Source: Liolophura sinensis
Taxonomy: Eukaryota; Mollusca; Polyplacophora; Chitonida; Chitonidae
Assembly (NCBI RefSeq): GCF_032854445.1
Contig: NW_027017953.1
Span: 1,400,444 to 1,464,443, forward strand
Direction of reading: 5' to 3'
DNA length: 64,000 bases
A program made the position numbers and the translations under genes. Of the stretch, positions 12,455 to 23,442 are shown piece after piece. The notes below the pieces were generated by a model, which did no database searches, was not told the DNA's origin, and saw only the letters and a program-made list of their open reading frames with translations. The first letter of the stretch is position 1, and every line of letters starts with the position of its first letter.

Positions 12455-13078
12455 GTACGATACAGATCATTTACAAGATGACATATTCCTTTGCGCTTCA
12501 TTTGAATAATGGCAGAATAAAGACAAATTGGGTTCTCTGCATATATCCACTAGAGCCAAAAACTCTGAATGTCTAGCATAATAACGGAAATAAAACAAAA
12601 GCAGATCACTAACTTATCTATCTATCTAAGTAGAAATATCATCTAACAACACACACATGATGAGCTTGATAAATTTATTTACATGTAACGTAATAAATTT
12701 ATCTAATCTACTCTAATATTATATTCTAGTTGTTGTTTAGCTAATAAGTATTACTCAAAAACAGAGAAAAAAAAGATTTAATGGCAGATAAGGGCCTTTA
12801 GCTGAAGACGCTTAAACTTTGATGTTGGTTCTGTCAGTTGGTTTTCCCTAAAATCCACAATGGTAAAATGAAATCCATAAAGGTCACTCCATGGAGCGGA
12901 GAACTATGTTCAAGAGTCCGATTCCTTTTCAGTGTCACTTTTATGCTTCTGTCACTGTACATTTCATCATTTCGAGTGCCGATTGAGACCATATTAGTTC
13001 ACATTTCATCATGCTAAACACCGATCGCGACTGGCTGTTCAATACATATCTCTATCTTTTCTAATTGTGCTTCCTTCT
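12455..13078. other. Intron, no gene seen
   Basis: AT-rich sequence between the last exon of module 1 and the first repeat of module 2. A junction of the segmental duplication should be near 13050. No exon seen. Confidence 0.5.
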
Positions 13079-14800
13079 TGGCGGTACATGTGTGTCTGCA
13101 CTTTCAGGATGGCCTGGTGGATGCAGATTGTGCCCCCTGCTGGTGGGCGTGCAGTACATGTGTGTCTGCACTGTAAAATTGGTCTGGTGGGTGTAGATTG
13201 TGCTTCCTGCTGGCAGATGTGCGGTACATGTGTGTCTGCACTGTAAGTGTTATATGGTGGGTGCAGATTGTGCTTCCTGCTGGTGGGCCTGCGGTACATG
13301 TGTGTCTGCACTGTAAGTGTGGTCTGGTGGGTGCAGATTGTGCATCTTGCTGGCAGATGTGCGGTACTTGTGTGTTTGCACTGTAAGTGTTGTACGGTGG
13401 GTGCAGATTGTGCTTTCTGCTGGCAGATGTGCGGTACATTTGTGCCTGCAGTGTAAGTGTGGTCTGGTGGGTGCAGATGGTGCTTCTTGCTGGCAGATGT
13501 GCGGTACATGTATGTGTGCACTGTAAGTGTGGTCTGGTGGGTGCAGACTGTCCTTCCTGCTGGCGGACGTGCGCTACATGTGTGTCTGCACTGTAAGTGT
13601 GGTCTGGTGGGTGCAGATTGTGCCTCCTGCTGGTGGGCGTGCGGTACATGTGTGTCTGCACTGTAAGTGTGGTCTGGTGGGTGCAGATTGTGCCTCCTGC
13701 TATAAGATTTGCGGTATATGTAAGTGTGGTCTGGTGGGTGTAGATTGTGCTTCCTGTTGGTAGGCGTGCGGTGCAAGTGTGTCTGCACTTTCAGAATGGT
13801 CGGGTGAGTGCAGAGTGTGCTTCCTACTGGAGGACGTGCCGTACATGTGTGTCTGCACTGTAAGTGTTATATGGTGGGTGCAGATTGTGCTTCCTGCTGG
13901 CAGATGTGTGGTACATGTGTGCCTAGACTGTAAGTGTGGTCTGGTGGGTGTAGATTGGGCTTATTGCTGGCAGATGTGTGGTACATGTGTGTGTGCACTG
14001 TAAATGTTATATGGTGGGTGCAGATTGTGCTTCTTGCTGGCGGACGTGCGGTACATTTGTGCCTGCAGTGTAAGTGTGGTCTGGTGGGTGCAGATTGTGC
14101 TTCTTGCTGGCAGATGTGCGGTACATGTGTGTCTGCACTGTAAGTGTTATATGGTGGGTGCAGATTGTGCTTCCTGCTGGTGGGCCTGCGGTACATGTGT
14201 GTCTGCACTGTAAGTGTGGTCTGGTGGGTGCAGATTGTGCATCTTGCTGGCAGATGTGCGGTACTTGTGTGTTTGCACTGTAAGTGTTGTACGGTGGGTG
14301 CAGATTGTGCTTTCTGCTGGCAGATGTGCGGTATATGTGTGTCTGCACTGTAAGTGTGGTCTGGTGGGTGCAGATTGTGCTTCCTGCTAGCGGATGTGCG
14401 GTACATGTGTGTCTGCACTGTAAGTGTGGTCTGGTGGGTGCAGATTGTGCTTCCTCGTGGCGGACGTGCGGTACATGTGTGTCTGCACTGTAAGTGTTAT
14501 TTGGGGGGGTGCAGATTTTGCTTCCTGCTGGAGGACATGCGGTACATCTGTGTCTGCACTGTAAGTGTGGTCTGGTGGGTGCTAATTGTGCCTCCTGCTG
14601 GCAGATGTGCAGTACATGTGTGTCTGTACTGTAAGTGTGTTCTAGTGAGTGCAGATTGTGCTTCCTGTAAGCAGATGTGCGGTACATGTGTGTCTGCACT
14701 GTAAGGGATGTCTCGTAGGTGCAGATTGTGCCCCCTGCTAATGGACGTATGGTACATGTGTGTCTGCACTGTAAGAATGGTCGGGTGGGTATAGGTTGTG
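13079..14800. repeat. 70-bp minisatellite, module-2 copy (about 24 units)
   Basis: Clear 70-bp units: tacatgtgtgtctgcactgt + aagtgtggtctggtgggtgc + agattgtgcttcctgctggc + agatgtgcgg. Because 70 is 1 more than a multiple of 3, overlapping open frames of 69 codons start at every unit in rotating frames, the mark of a repeat and not of a gene. More homogeneous and longer than the 1-775 copy, so it has expanded or homogenised since duplication. Blocks of several units are themselves repeated (compare 13240-13400 with 14140-14310). Confidence 0.95.
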
Positions 14801-14939
14801 TTCTTTTCTGGCCTTTGATTGGAACCATACTCCTGATTTGCTATGAACATTGGGAATGCAGTAAAGGAAATTAATGCAATGCTTCAACATTGTTTGGAGA
14901 TTCATCTCGGGCTGGAAAATTATAATGAACTGACCAGAA

Positions 14940-15490
14940 ATACCAGCGAAAGTGATGCACTTAGTGGACCAGTCAACGACAGTGACGCTCTTGGCGTATC
15001 AACCAAAGAGAGAGAGTAACACCATGTCGGATCAGCCAGTGAGAGTGACATCCTTCTTGAACTGTGGGCGGATCAGACAACGAGAATGACTCCCTGGGCA
15101 GATTAGTCAGCATGAAAGATGTTATAGGCGAATCAGTCAGCATGAAAGACGTCCTGGGCGGATCAGACAACGAGAATGACACCCTGGGCAGGTTAGTCAG
15201 CATGAAAGATGTTATGAGCGAATCAGTCAGCATGAAAGACGTCGTGGGCGGATCAGACAACGAGAGTGACACCCTGGGCAGATTAGACAGCGAGAGTGAC
15301 GCCCTGGGCCGATCAGTCGGCAAAGGTGATACCCTAGGCGGATCAGACAGCGAGAGTGACGCCCTGGGCCGATCATTAAGCGAGAATGACGCCCTGGGTG
15401 GATCAGTCGGCGAAGGTGATATCCTAGGAGGGTCAGACAGCGAGAGCGACACCCTGAGCGGATCAATCAATAAAAATGACGCTCCAGACA
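14940..15490. repeat. 30-bp minisatellite with long acidic open frame
   Basis: Units such as gatcagacagcgagagtgac + gccctgggcg. The 30-bp period keeps an open frame over 15064-15504 rich in Ser, Asp, Glu and Gly (SDSESD, GGSVGEGD). No splice site puts it in phase with the RPTP exons, and it lies in intron sequence before the exon at 15638. I treat it as non-coding. Confidence 0.85.
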
Positions 15491-15637
15491 GTTTCTTTAT
15501 ATAAAAAAAAAACGTTCGTGCAGCTGATTAGGCTGTACAGAAACGCCCTTAATGACGTGGTCCCCACATGTGTTCAGAATAAGTTATACAATCACTAAAT
15601 TTCCTCCCAATGTCTCTACCTCTTTTATCTCCCTCAG

Positions 15638-15676
15638 CATGCACTGATGGCCAGAACGGACCCTCTTGTCACAGAC
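15638..15676 (+). CDS. RPTP exon: 39-bp Cys linker of module 2
   Basis: A 39-bp exon between …ttatctccctcag and gtaagt, in phase 1-1. It reads CTDGQNGPSCHR and its split codon joins with the exon at 19674. It is homologous to 1384-1434, including both intron flanks, but four codons shorter. The small size means gene predictors are likely to miss it. Confidence 0.7.
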
Positions 15677-16079
15677 GTAAGTTAGCCTCCACTTACTCAT
15701 TTCCACGTTGACACCGCAACAATGCACCAAAAATGTACAGGAACATACAGCTCACAATTTACACACAGGTACAGGTCACACATTGCAGATAGAGTCTCCT
15801 GACATTTGTCACGTGAATACCTGTCATACCTTACACACATTTACCTGTCACCCTCGATACACACGAATTCATCTCACTTTAAACGTTTAAACGGTTCGCA
15901 TTTCTATACACAGTCATAGTTACTAAACTGCACAGAGATGTATCAGTAAAGTTCCAGTCACACATAGTCAGCGGTTACTACAAAAAAGCTTTTCACATTT
16001 TACACATGGATACTAGTGATTCTTTAAACTTAAGCCTATACTGAGAGAAAACACTTTACAGAGATATAGCGTTTACACC

Positions 16080-17215
16080 ATACACATGAGTGCTCATCCC
16101 AATTTAGCTACATATCCGTCACACTTTACACAAGAATGCTCATCCCAATTTACAGGTACATATCCTTCACACTTTACACAAAAATGCTCATCATGATTTA
16201 CAGGTACAAACCGGTCACACTTTACACAAAAATGCTCATCCCAATTTACAGATAAGTATCCGTCACACTTTACACAAGAATGTTCATCCCAATTTACAGG
16301 TACATATCCGTCACACTTTACATGTGAATGCTCATCCCAAATTACAGGTACATATCCGTCACACTTTACACATGAATGTTCATCCCAATTTACAGGTACA
16401 TATCCGTCACACTTTACACAAGAATGCTCATCCCAAATTACAGGTACATATCCGTCACACTTTACATGTGAATGCTCATCCCAAATTACAGGTACATATC
16501 CGTCACACTTTACACATGAATGTTCATCCCAATTTACAAGTACATATCCGTCACACTTTACACAAGAATGTTCATCCCAAATTACAGGTACATATCCGTC
16601 ACACTTTACATGTGAATGCTCATCCCAAATTACAGGTGCATATCCGTCACACTTTACACAAGAATGCTCATCCCAAATTACAGGTACATATCCGTCACAC
16701 TTTACACAAGAATGCTCATCCCAAATTACAGGTACATATCCGTCACACTTTACACAAGAATGCTCATCCCAAATTACAGGTACATATCCGGCACACTTTA
16801 CACAAGAATGCTCATCCCAAATTACAGGTACATATCCGTCACACTTTACACAAGAATGCTCATCCCAATTTACAGGTACATATCGGTCACACTTTACACA
16901 AGAATGCTCATCCCAAATTACAGGTATATATCCGTCACACTTTACACAAGAATGCTCATCCCAAATTACAGGTACATATCCGTCACACTTTACATATGAA
17001 TGTTCATCCCAATTTACAGGTACATATCCGTCACACTTTACACGTGAATGTTCATCCCCATTTACAGGTACATATCCGTCACACTTTACACATGGACACT
17101 CGTCCCAATTTACCGATATATATCCATCACACTTTACACATGAATGTTCATCCCCATTTACAGGTACATATCCGTCACACTTTACACATGAACACCGATC
17201 CTACTTTAGAGGTAC
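16080..17215. repeat. 48-bp minisatellite, module-2 copy
   Basis: About 24 units of the same 48-bp dimer as 1838-4135. Units between 16600 and 17000 are almost identical (cacaagaatgctcatcccaa), a sign of recent local homogenisation. The open frame of 351 codons at 16324-17379 reflects the period divisible by 3. Confidence 0.93.
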
Positions 17216-17950
17216 ACATCCGATATCGGCAACATTTTACACAAGATAGTGATAACACTTTACACAGAGATACTGGTCACTTTACACATAAACAAGATAC
17301 TCTACACATAGCTAGCCGTCGCATTCCACACACAGATACTTATTTTTACACATATAATCTTGTCTCACTTTACACGTAATTTGTCGACACAGAGGTACCG
17401 GTCAAAGTTTACACACAGATACCGGTCAAACTTTACACAGAGATACCGGGCACACTTTACACAGAGATACTGGTCACACTTTACACGTTGCTAGCCTTTA
17501 CATACCACATGCAAATATTTGTTTTTACACATATAATCTTGTCTCACTTTACACGTACTTTGTAGACAGAGAGATACTGGGCATATTTTACACATAAATA
17601 TGCGTCACGCTCTACACATTTATAATGATTAAACTTCACACGTAAAACCAGTTACCCCTTCTTCTAAAAGATTTATGTCATGCGATACCCATAAATAACG
17701 GTCACACTTTTTACATTACAAAAATCCACATAAAATTTTACACTAACCGCGCTTTACCCGTACACACTGGTCAAGTTCCACTTGTATAGATATCCGTTAA
17801 ACTTTAAAGTCGGCCATACTTTACACATAGATACCGGTCATACGTTACACATAGGTACCAGTCAAAGTTTACACATTGATGCCGGACAAACTTTACGTAT
17901 TGCTACCGGTCATTCTTTACATAAAGCTACCAGTCAAACTTTACAGATAT
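17216..17950. repeat. Degenerate 24-bp repeat, module 2
   Basis: Monomers of about 24 bp (tttacacagagataccggtc type) flanking the 48-bp array; shorter than the corresponding 4136-5550 by several hundred bases. Confidence 0.75.
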
Positions 17951-18146
17951 ATGTGCGGTTGCTCTGAGTTCAGGTCCCGCTCATTCTGGCTTCCTCTCTG
18001 GCCGTAAGTGGGAAAGTCTGACAGCAACCGGGTAGTCGTAGGTGTACCCCGGGCTCTGCCTGGTTTCCTCCCATCATAATGCTGGGCGTCGTCATATAAG
18101 TGAAATATTCTTGAGTACGGCGTAAAACATTAATCAAATCAATGAA
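17951..18146 (+). mobile_element. SINE, module-2 copy of 5551-5748
   Basis: Same body and tail (atgtgcggttgctctgagtt…, …cgtcatataagtgaaatatt) as 5551-5748, therefore present before the segmental duplication. Confidence 0.75.
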
Positions 18147-18189
18147 TTACACACAGATGCCGGTCAGTCTTTGCTGTAGCGGTGAAGCA

Positions 18190-18380
18190 GTGAAGGAAAT
18201 CTATGCCTTCATTGGATTTAAAGGAGACAACAGATAGCCTGATGCTACATCTTATTTGGATCTATGTCTATACAAAGACGAACAAGGTCTCCTTTCACAC
18301 CGCCTTTACGACAAAAGGAAGTTTGTCGGATTTGTCAGATCTTGCGTAAATTGTGATGACTGCGTCATAAGTTGTTAGTT
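18190..18380 (+). pseudogene. Reverse-transcriptase-like relic, module-2 copy
   Basis: Homologue of 5792-5983. Small deletions (for example in ctatgccttc and gatagcctgatgc) disrupt the frame that is open in module 1. It confirms that the fragment is not under coding constraint. Confidence 0.35.
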
Positions 18381-19129
18381 CAAAAACTAGTTTGTCAAGG
18401 ATACTCCATCAAACGCCTTCATTCTAAGTTTCTCAAATTTTACAATGAGTATAACACTCTCGTTGGAAGGTATGGACAGAGCGTTCAGAATCTCTGGCGA
18501 TCTGCATTGTGATCAACCTCATAGACGGCGCTATTATCCTTAGGTACATATCTATCGCATACATTGTATTTATCAACATAGATGGCGCTGGTTACTGAGT
18601 GTCTATCTCGATGGCGCCTCTTGTAGTATGAGATCTTTACGTATTAACGGGAAAGACGTAATCGTCCGTTACCTTTGAATCACAATCTGTTCGGTTAAGG
18701 TCTGTAACTCTCGTCATTTTCGAACTGTATCTAAAACCGCTTAACCTGGGGCTAGGGGCCGTAAAGGTAGCCATGCTCATTACATCTGCATGATGCCTTT
18801 ATGAACAGTTGCAGTCAAAGCGCCACTGAGATACCTTGTTTCATTGTTATCTGACCTGGAACTCATTCATGGACTACGAATTTGAACTTTGATATGGAAT
18901 TCATGCCTGGAATATCCACTGTCTGCCCGGCATCATTGAAAACTGATGACCGCTTCTCTCTTGTGTGCTACCGGCTTTATTTCCTATTTGTATTATTTTT
19001 TACATACCTTTTGTCTTTGGGAGCTAGTGTTAAACGTTGTTTTGGAAATGGATTTTGCGATTATTGACTTGGAACGCTCTTTACGGATTACGAATGGTAT
19101 ACGAATCTCGGACATGGTGCTGATATTTG
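18381..19129. other. Intron, no gene seen
   Basis: Aligns with 5984-6720 of module 1, with about 40 bases lost near 18608 where one tagatggcgc spacer is missing. No exon. Confidence 0.55.
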
Positions 19130-19515
19130 CACATAGATGCCGGTGAATCTTTACGTATAGATACCGGTCATACTTTACACATAGCTATTAGTCAAATTTT
19201 ACACACAGATGCCAGTCAAACTTTACAAATAGATACCGGTCAAGCTTTAAACGTACATACCAGTTACACTTCACACACAGGGGTACATCTCAAACTCTAC
19301 ACATAGATACCAGTCAAGCTTTACACATGTAGATATCGGCCATACTTTCACGTAGATACCGGTGATACTTTACACATAGGCACCAGTCAAGCTATACACA
19401 TTTAGGTACCGGTTAGACATTACACATGTAGATGCCGGTCAGGCTTTACACATGTACATGTAGATAACGGTCATACCTTACACACAGTCAAGCTTTACAC
19501 ATATGTACTTGTCAA
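19130..19515. repeat. 24-bp degenerate repeat block not present in module 1
   Basis: Monomers (tttacacatagataccggtc type) appear directly upstream of the F5/8 exon of module 2, in the place where module 1 has the tRNA-SINE at 6731-7065. This indicates repeat transposition or local rearrangement after duplication. Confidence 0.65.
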
Positions 19516-19673
19516 ACTTTACATGAGCGGCTTACATGCCTTCGGGAAGGCGTCTCATTGAAACAGCACTAGATAAAAGAGCTATGGAATATTAGATCCA
19601 GGCACTGACTTTCTGTCTAAAGTTACACACGCTTCACAGTTCGCTACGGTTTTCTTCTTTTTTGGTATTTCAG

Positions 19674-19907
19674 GAAACGTGGCATTGTACAGGCCAACAG
19701 CTCAGTCTTCTAACTACAGCAATACACTGTATCTCTCTACTGCTGCTGTGGATGGTGTCACGGGTCATACTCTGGACAACACTCCATGTACTCACACGGC
19801 AATAAACAGGTCTGATCCGTTCTGGAACGTCACACTGGATCAGTCATACTGGATCTATAGGTTCACTATCTACAACAGACATGAAAACTGTGAAAAACAA
19901 GAAGCAT
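19674..19907 (+). CDS. RPTP exon: N-terminal half of F5/8C domain, module 2
   Basis: A 234-bp exon, phase 1-1, acceptor ttttttggtatttcag, donor gtgagt; duplicate of 7190-7423 with the same length. It starts NVALYRPTAQSSNYSNT. Changes are concentrated in one stretch: module 1 TLETPCTRTAEDGNSDPFWT becomes TLDNTPCTHTAINRSDPFWN here. Two new N-glycosylation sequons (NRS and NVT) arise. The rest, including YWIYRFTIYNRHENCEKQEA, is unchanged. Role as for the module-1 domain: probable glycan-binding ectodomain. Confidence 0.88.
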
Positions 19908-19965
19908 GTGAGTAGTGCTTCTGTATTCTTAAGCTAGAATTGATATACAATGAAGTAGGTCACTT

Positions 19966-20766
19966 GTATAACACATACAATACTCCTCGTATAACACATA
20001 ATATCCGCAGTATAACATATACCATATCCGTAGTATAACACACACAATACCTCTCGTATATCACACACAATATCCGCAGTATAACACACACAATACCCTC
20101 GTATAACGCACAATATCCGCAGTATAACACACACAATATCCGCAGTATAACACACACAATACACGTAATATAACACACACAACATCCGCAGTATAACACA
20201 CACAAGATCCGCAGTATAACACACACAATATCCGCAGTATAACACACACAATATCCGCAGTATAACACACACAATACACGTAATATAACACACACAGTAT
20301 CCGCAGTATAACACACACAATATCCGCAATACAACACAGACAATATCCGCAGTATAACACACACAATATCCGCAGTATAACACACACAATATCCGCAGTA
20401 TAACACACACAATATCCGCAGTATAACACACACAATATCCGCAATACAACACACACACAATACCCCTCGTATAACACTGACAATATCCACAGTATAACAC
20501 ACACAATATTCGCAGTATAACACACACAATATCCGCAATACAACCCACACAATATCCGCAGTATAACACACACAATATCCGCAGTACAACACAGACAACA
20601 TCCGCAGTATAACACACACAATATCCGCAGTATAACACACACAATATCCGCAGTATAACACACACACAATATCTGCAGTATAACACACACAATATCCACA
20701 GTATAACACACACAATAACACACACAACATCCGCAGTATAACACACACAATACCCGTAGTTCAACT
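19966..20766. repeat. 23-bp minisatellite, module-2 copy (about 34 units)
   Basis: Same 23-bp unit as 7486-7808 but over twice as many copies, with interspersed variants (tacacgtaatataacacaca). Long minus-strand open frames (up to 299 codons) of CVLYCGYCVCYTAD type follow from 3 x 23 = 69 bp and are not genes. Confidence 0.93.
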
Positions 20767-20970
20767 TTAATTCTGCGCATTCAGTGTGGGACTTGCAAAA
20801 TTTATCGTTGGATGTAAATATGTCGTACAACATTCGAAATTAAACCTTACATTTTAGGTAAAATTCATACTGAAAAAACAATTCGCTGTTCGCTATTTTT
20901 TCACATTTACCAACAATTAAATTTTAGGGGAAACAGGGTACATACAGAATTCATATTAATTGGAGTGGAG

Positions 20971-21199
20971 AGGGGGTTGTGGCTCCGATTCCGAGGGGGT
21001 TAGAACGCCAGCACGGCGTAATGACCCAGGCACCCCTCACCAATGCGGTCGCTGTGAGTTCAAGTCCAGCTCATATTGGCTTCTTAGAGCAACCTACAGA
21101 TGGTTTTAGGTTCCGTCCGGGCTTTGCCGGTTTCCTCCCACCATGAAGCTGGCCGCCGTCGTATAAGTGAAATATTCTTACCAATCAAATACATAAATG
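20971..21199 (+). mobile_element. SINE, module-2 copy of 8012-8240
   Basis: Same B-box-like gagttcaagtcc and tail gtcgtataagtgaaatattc…accaatcaaatac. Confidence 0.75.
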
Positions 21200-21878
21200 T
21201 TAATTCGGATAGTATTCACTGTGGTCCGCTGGCTTGAAACGAAACAGAATTTAAAGGCTGCTAAAATACCATTATTCAGAAATGTAAATTAACTTGTTTT
21301 TAAACACATTGAGGCATTCCAATCTCATATAAGCTTTGTTATAGTTGTGTACAACCAGACCAAGCTGTATGTACGGCACATGTACTTAACATATCATGAA
21401 AGTATATGTGTATATGTACTGTGAAGTAATACATGACGAAAAATAGAAATAAACAATAATAATAAATATACATTTCAAGAACTACGTGCGTATTCTTGAG
21501 TATATGAAAGCAAACATTTTAACGGACACATATCAGAGAAAGTACATGTAAGTATATGTAGGCCTATGTGTCCCTATGCTGAGCAGTAGGCGACCGGGTA
21601 TTTGGTCTGTCTCGCCTGACTGAATATATTGGACCACATAACACAGGCCCATGCACAACATATAATAGCCCCTATTGTAACAAAAATCTTCAAATTTTGA
21701 TAATTATGTTGCTGAAATTGGTTGGGGCCGCGTTTCACCACAGTGCGACTTATACATGAATGTGCGACTTGTACATGAATGTGCCGTCCAGAATGTATAT
21801 TCTTAAGCCTTAACCCACAGTGCTAAAGCAGAAAGGGTGATGTCGTCAATTTATTACTGGCTTGTTAATTTGATATGT

Positions 21879-22902
21879 TGTTACGGTATTGAAAACGGCA
21901 ACAGAAAACAGACTCAGTGACTCAATATTACAATGTAAACAATGCTTTATATATATATAATGAGACGTACAGTTTTACAGACAGTTCAACAACAACAACA
22001 TAAAAAACATACACATCAGTATTACCGGTCTTTAAAAGTTTCCAGTTCACCTTTTCATCCCAAGGAACGTGTTCCAGGAGATCCAACGTAAAGACCATGG
22101 GATAAACACACAATTCACACAAGTCACAAATTGTCCTAGACAGGTACTTCGCCAGGTTAGCGAACGCGAACACAGTACACAGGTTACACAGAACTGGAAC
22201 AGTCAAGCCTTTGAATGACGTCACACCCGCAGAGCACAACACAGGGTAAATACAGGCATGGAGGTATAATCCACTTCAGATCAGTCACAGCTCCCGCAGA
22301 AGCTCACAAACGAGCCGTTCAGAGACGTAGAGTAATGTCACCTTGTGGCAGAACGAACGTCCTTTGCAAAACTGAAAACTTCAGTTTAGAGTCCTTGACG
22401 ACCTTGTCGGTCAGGTGAGGTCAGCGTGTTAAACAAATTACACAGTCCACACTGTATAATCATAATAAAGATCCGAACACCAATAAACGTGACTTCCGCA
22501 GAAATTCACATAAACCAGACATCAGTACTACTGTGGTACACAAACGGTGCCGGCATAAAAAAACTGTCCTCCCAAATGAAACTGGCATCACCAGCTCATA
22601 TCAAAATAATGGACTCGACACGAGAGCGTCTCACACTCTCCTGGCTCCCAGTGGATGCATCAAAAATACCTTCACTCTGCACAGAAAACACGGCTTATAT
22701 ACGTGCCAGGTGGATTCAACTATTCTTAGACACAGAATTAACAGCCAATGAACATCCGGTTAAATAAACAGAGCATTGAACACGGTGCTTTCGGCCAGGT
22801 TCGCGCTGTACATATATAACAGGGCCTGTTATGCTTATAACATATAACACCAAGGTCCGCAGACTAACAGTACAGGAAGACGTTAAATAGTCATACATAA
22901 CA
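21879..22902 (-). repeat. 3' LTR of the Gmr1-like element
   Basis: 1024 bp, offset 5981 from the other LTR. Differences seen by eye: a at 22301 versus c at 28282, and g at 22758 versus a at 28739. The polypurine tract on the minus strand adjoins it at 22903-22912 (plus strand cccccaccct). Confidence 0.95.
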
Positions 22903-22925
22903 CCCCCACCCTTCAGGGAAAGAAA
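22903..22925 (-). other. Polypurine tract of the Gmr1-like element
   Basis: Minus-strand reading ccctgaagggtgggggTGTT: a purine-rich run directly before the LTR start, the expected plus-strand primer site. Confidence 0.75.
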
Positions 22926-23019
22926 GTTTTGCATAAAACTTTCTTTAACATATTCATAATCATGAATAATAATAATAACGTTTACCACAGTCTTTAAAAA
23001 CAAAGCTGCAGAAAACCAA

Positions 23020-23442
23020 CTAGACACGTGACAAACAATCAGCAATCACATTATCTTTCCCTTTTATGTGTCTAATCTCTAGATTAAATTCTTGCAAAAG
23101 CAAACTCCACCGTAACAATCTTCGGTTTTTACCTTTTAGTTTGTGCAAGAAGGTTAAGGGATTGTGATCTGTACACACAACAATGGGGTAACTTGACGAA
23201 GTCACATATACTTCAAAATGCTGTAATGCTAGAATCAAGGACAGACATTCCTTTTCTATTGTCGAATAATTTCTCTGGCACTTGTCAAATTTGCGAGAAA
23301 AAAAACATACAGGGTGATCAACGTGATCTGTTTCATTTTCTTGTAACAAAACTGCCCCAGCAGATATATCACTAGCATCAACAGCTAGCTTAAATGGTAA
23401 ATTAAAATCAGGTGCTACAAGTATGGGGCCGCTGCTTAGCAT
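23020..23442 (-). CDS. Retrotransposon RNase H domain (separate frame)
   Basis: A 140-codon frame begins GPILVAPDFNLPFKLAVDAS and includes ETDHVDHPVCFFSRKF, ECLSLILALQHFEVY, VVCTDHNPL and HIKGKDNVIADCLSR. These are the standard RNase H blocks of gypsy-class Pol (DAS, E…, DHNPL, G-x-x-N-x-x-AD-x-LSR). It should continue the frame of the RT open frame, but a frame break at about 23430-23440 (in a ggcc/aaaa context) separates them. The domain itself looks intact. Confidence 0.9.
   Translation of the reverse strand: MLSSGPILVAPDFNLPFKLAVDASDISAGAVLLQENETDHVDHPVCFFSRKFDKCQRNYSTIEKECLSLILALQHFEVYVTSSSYPIVVCTDHNPLTFLHKLKGKNRRLLRWSLLLQEFNLEIRHIKGKDNVIADCLSRV

Noticed and set aside
13039-14850. Cys-rich plus frames and His-rich minus frames of 69-273 codons
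   Set aside because: Products of the 70-bp minisatellite; frames rotate by one base per unit.
16324-17379. 351-codon His/Thr-rich open frame (and 3359-4408, 349 codons)
   Set aside because: Fully explained by a 48-bp repeat whose period is a multiple of 3; several other frames are open too, and no splice or start context fits.
19966-20766. Possible CRISPR-like array of regular repeats
   Set aside because: Units are directly adjacent with no unique spacers, and the sequence is eukaryotic.
19934-20833. 299-codon Cys/Tyr-rich minus-strand frame
   Set aside because: Arises from the 23-bp minisatellite (69 bp = three units); the same is seen in all three minus-strand frames.
21928-22242. 104-codon minus frame, repeated at 27909-28223
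   Set aside because: Lies inside both LTRs, so it is present twice by structure; no domain.
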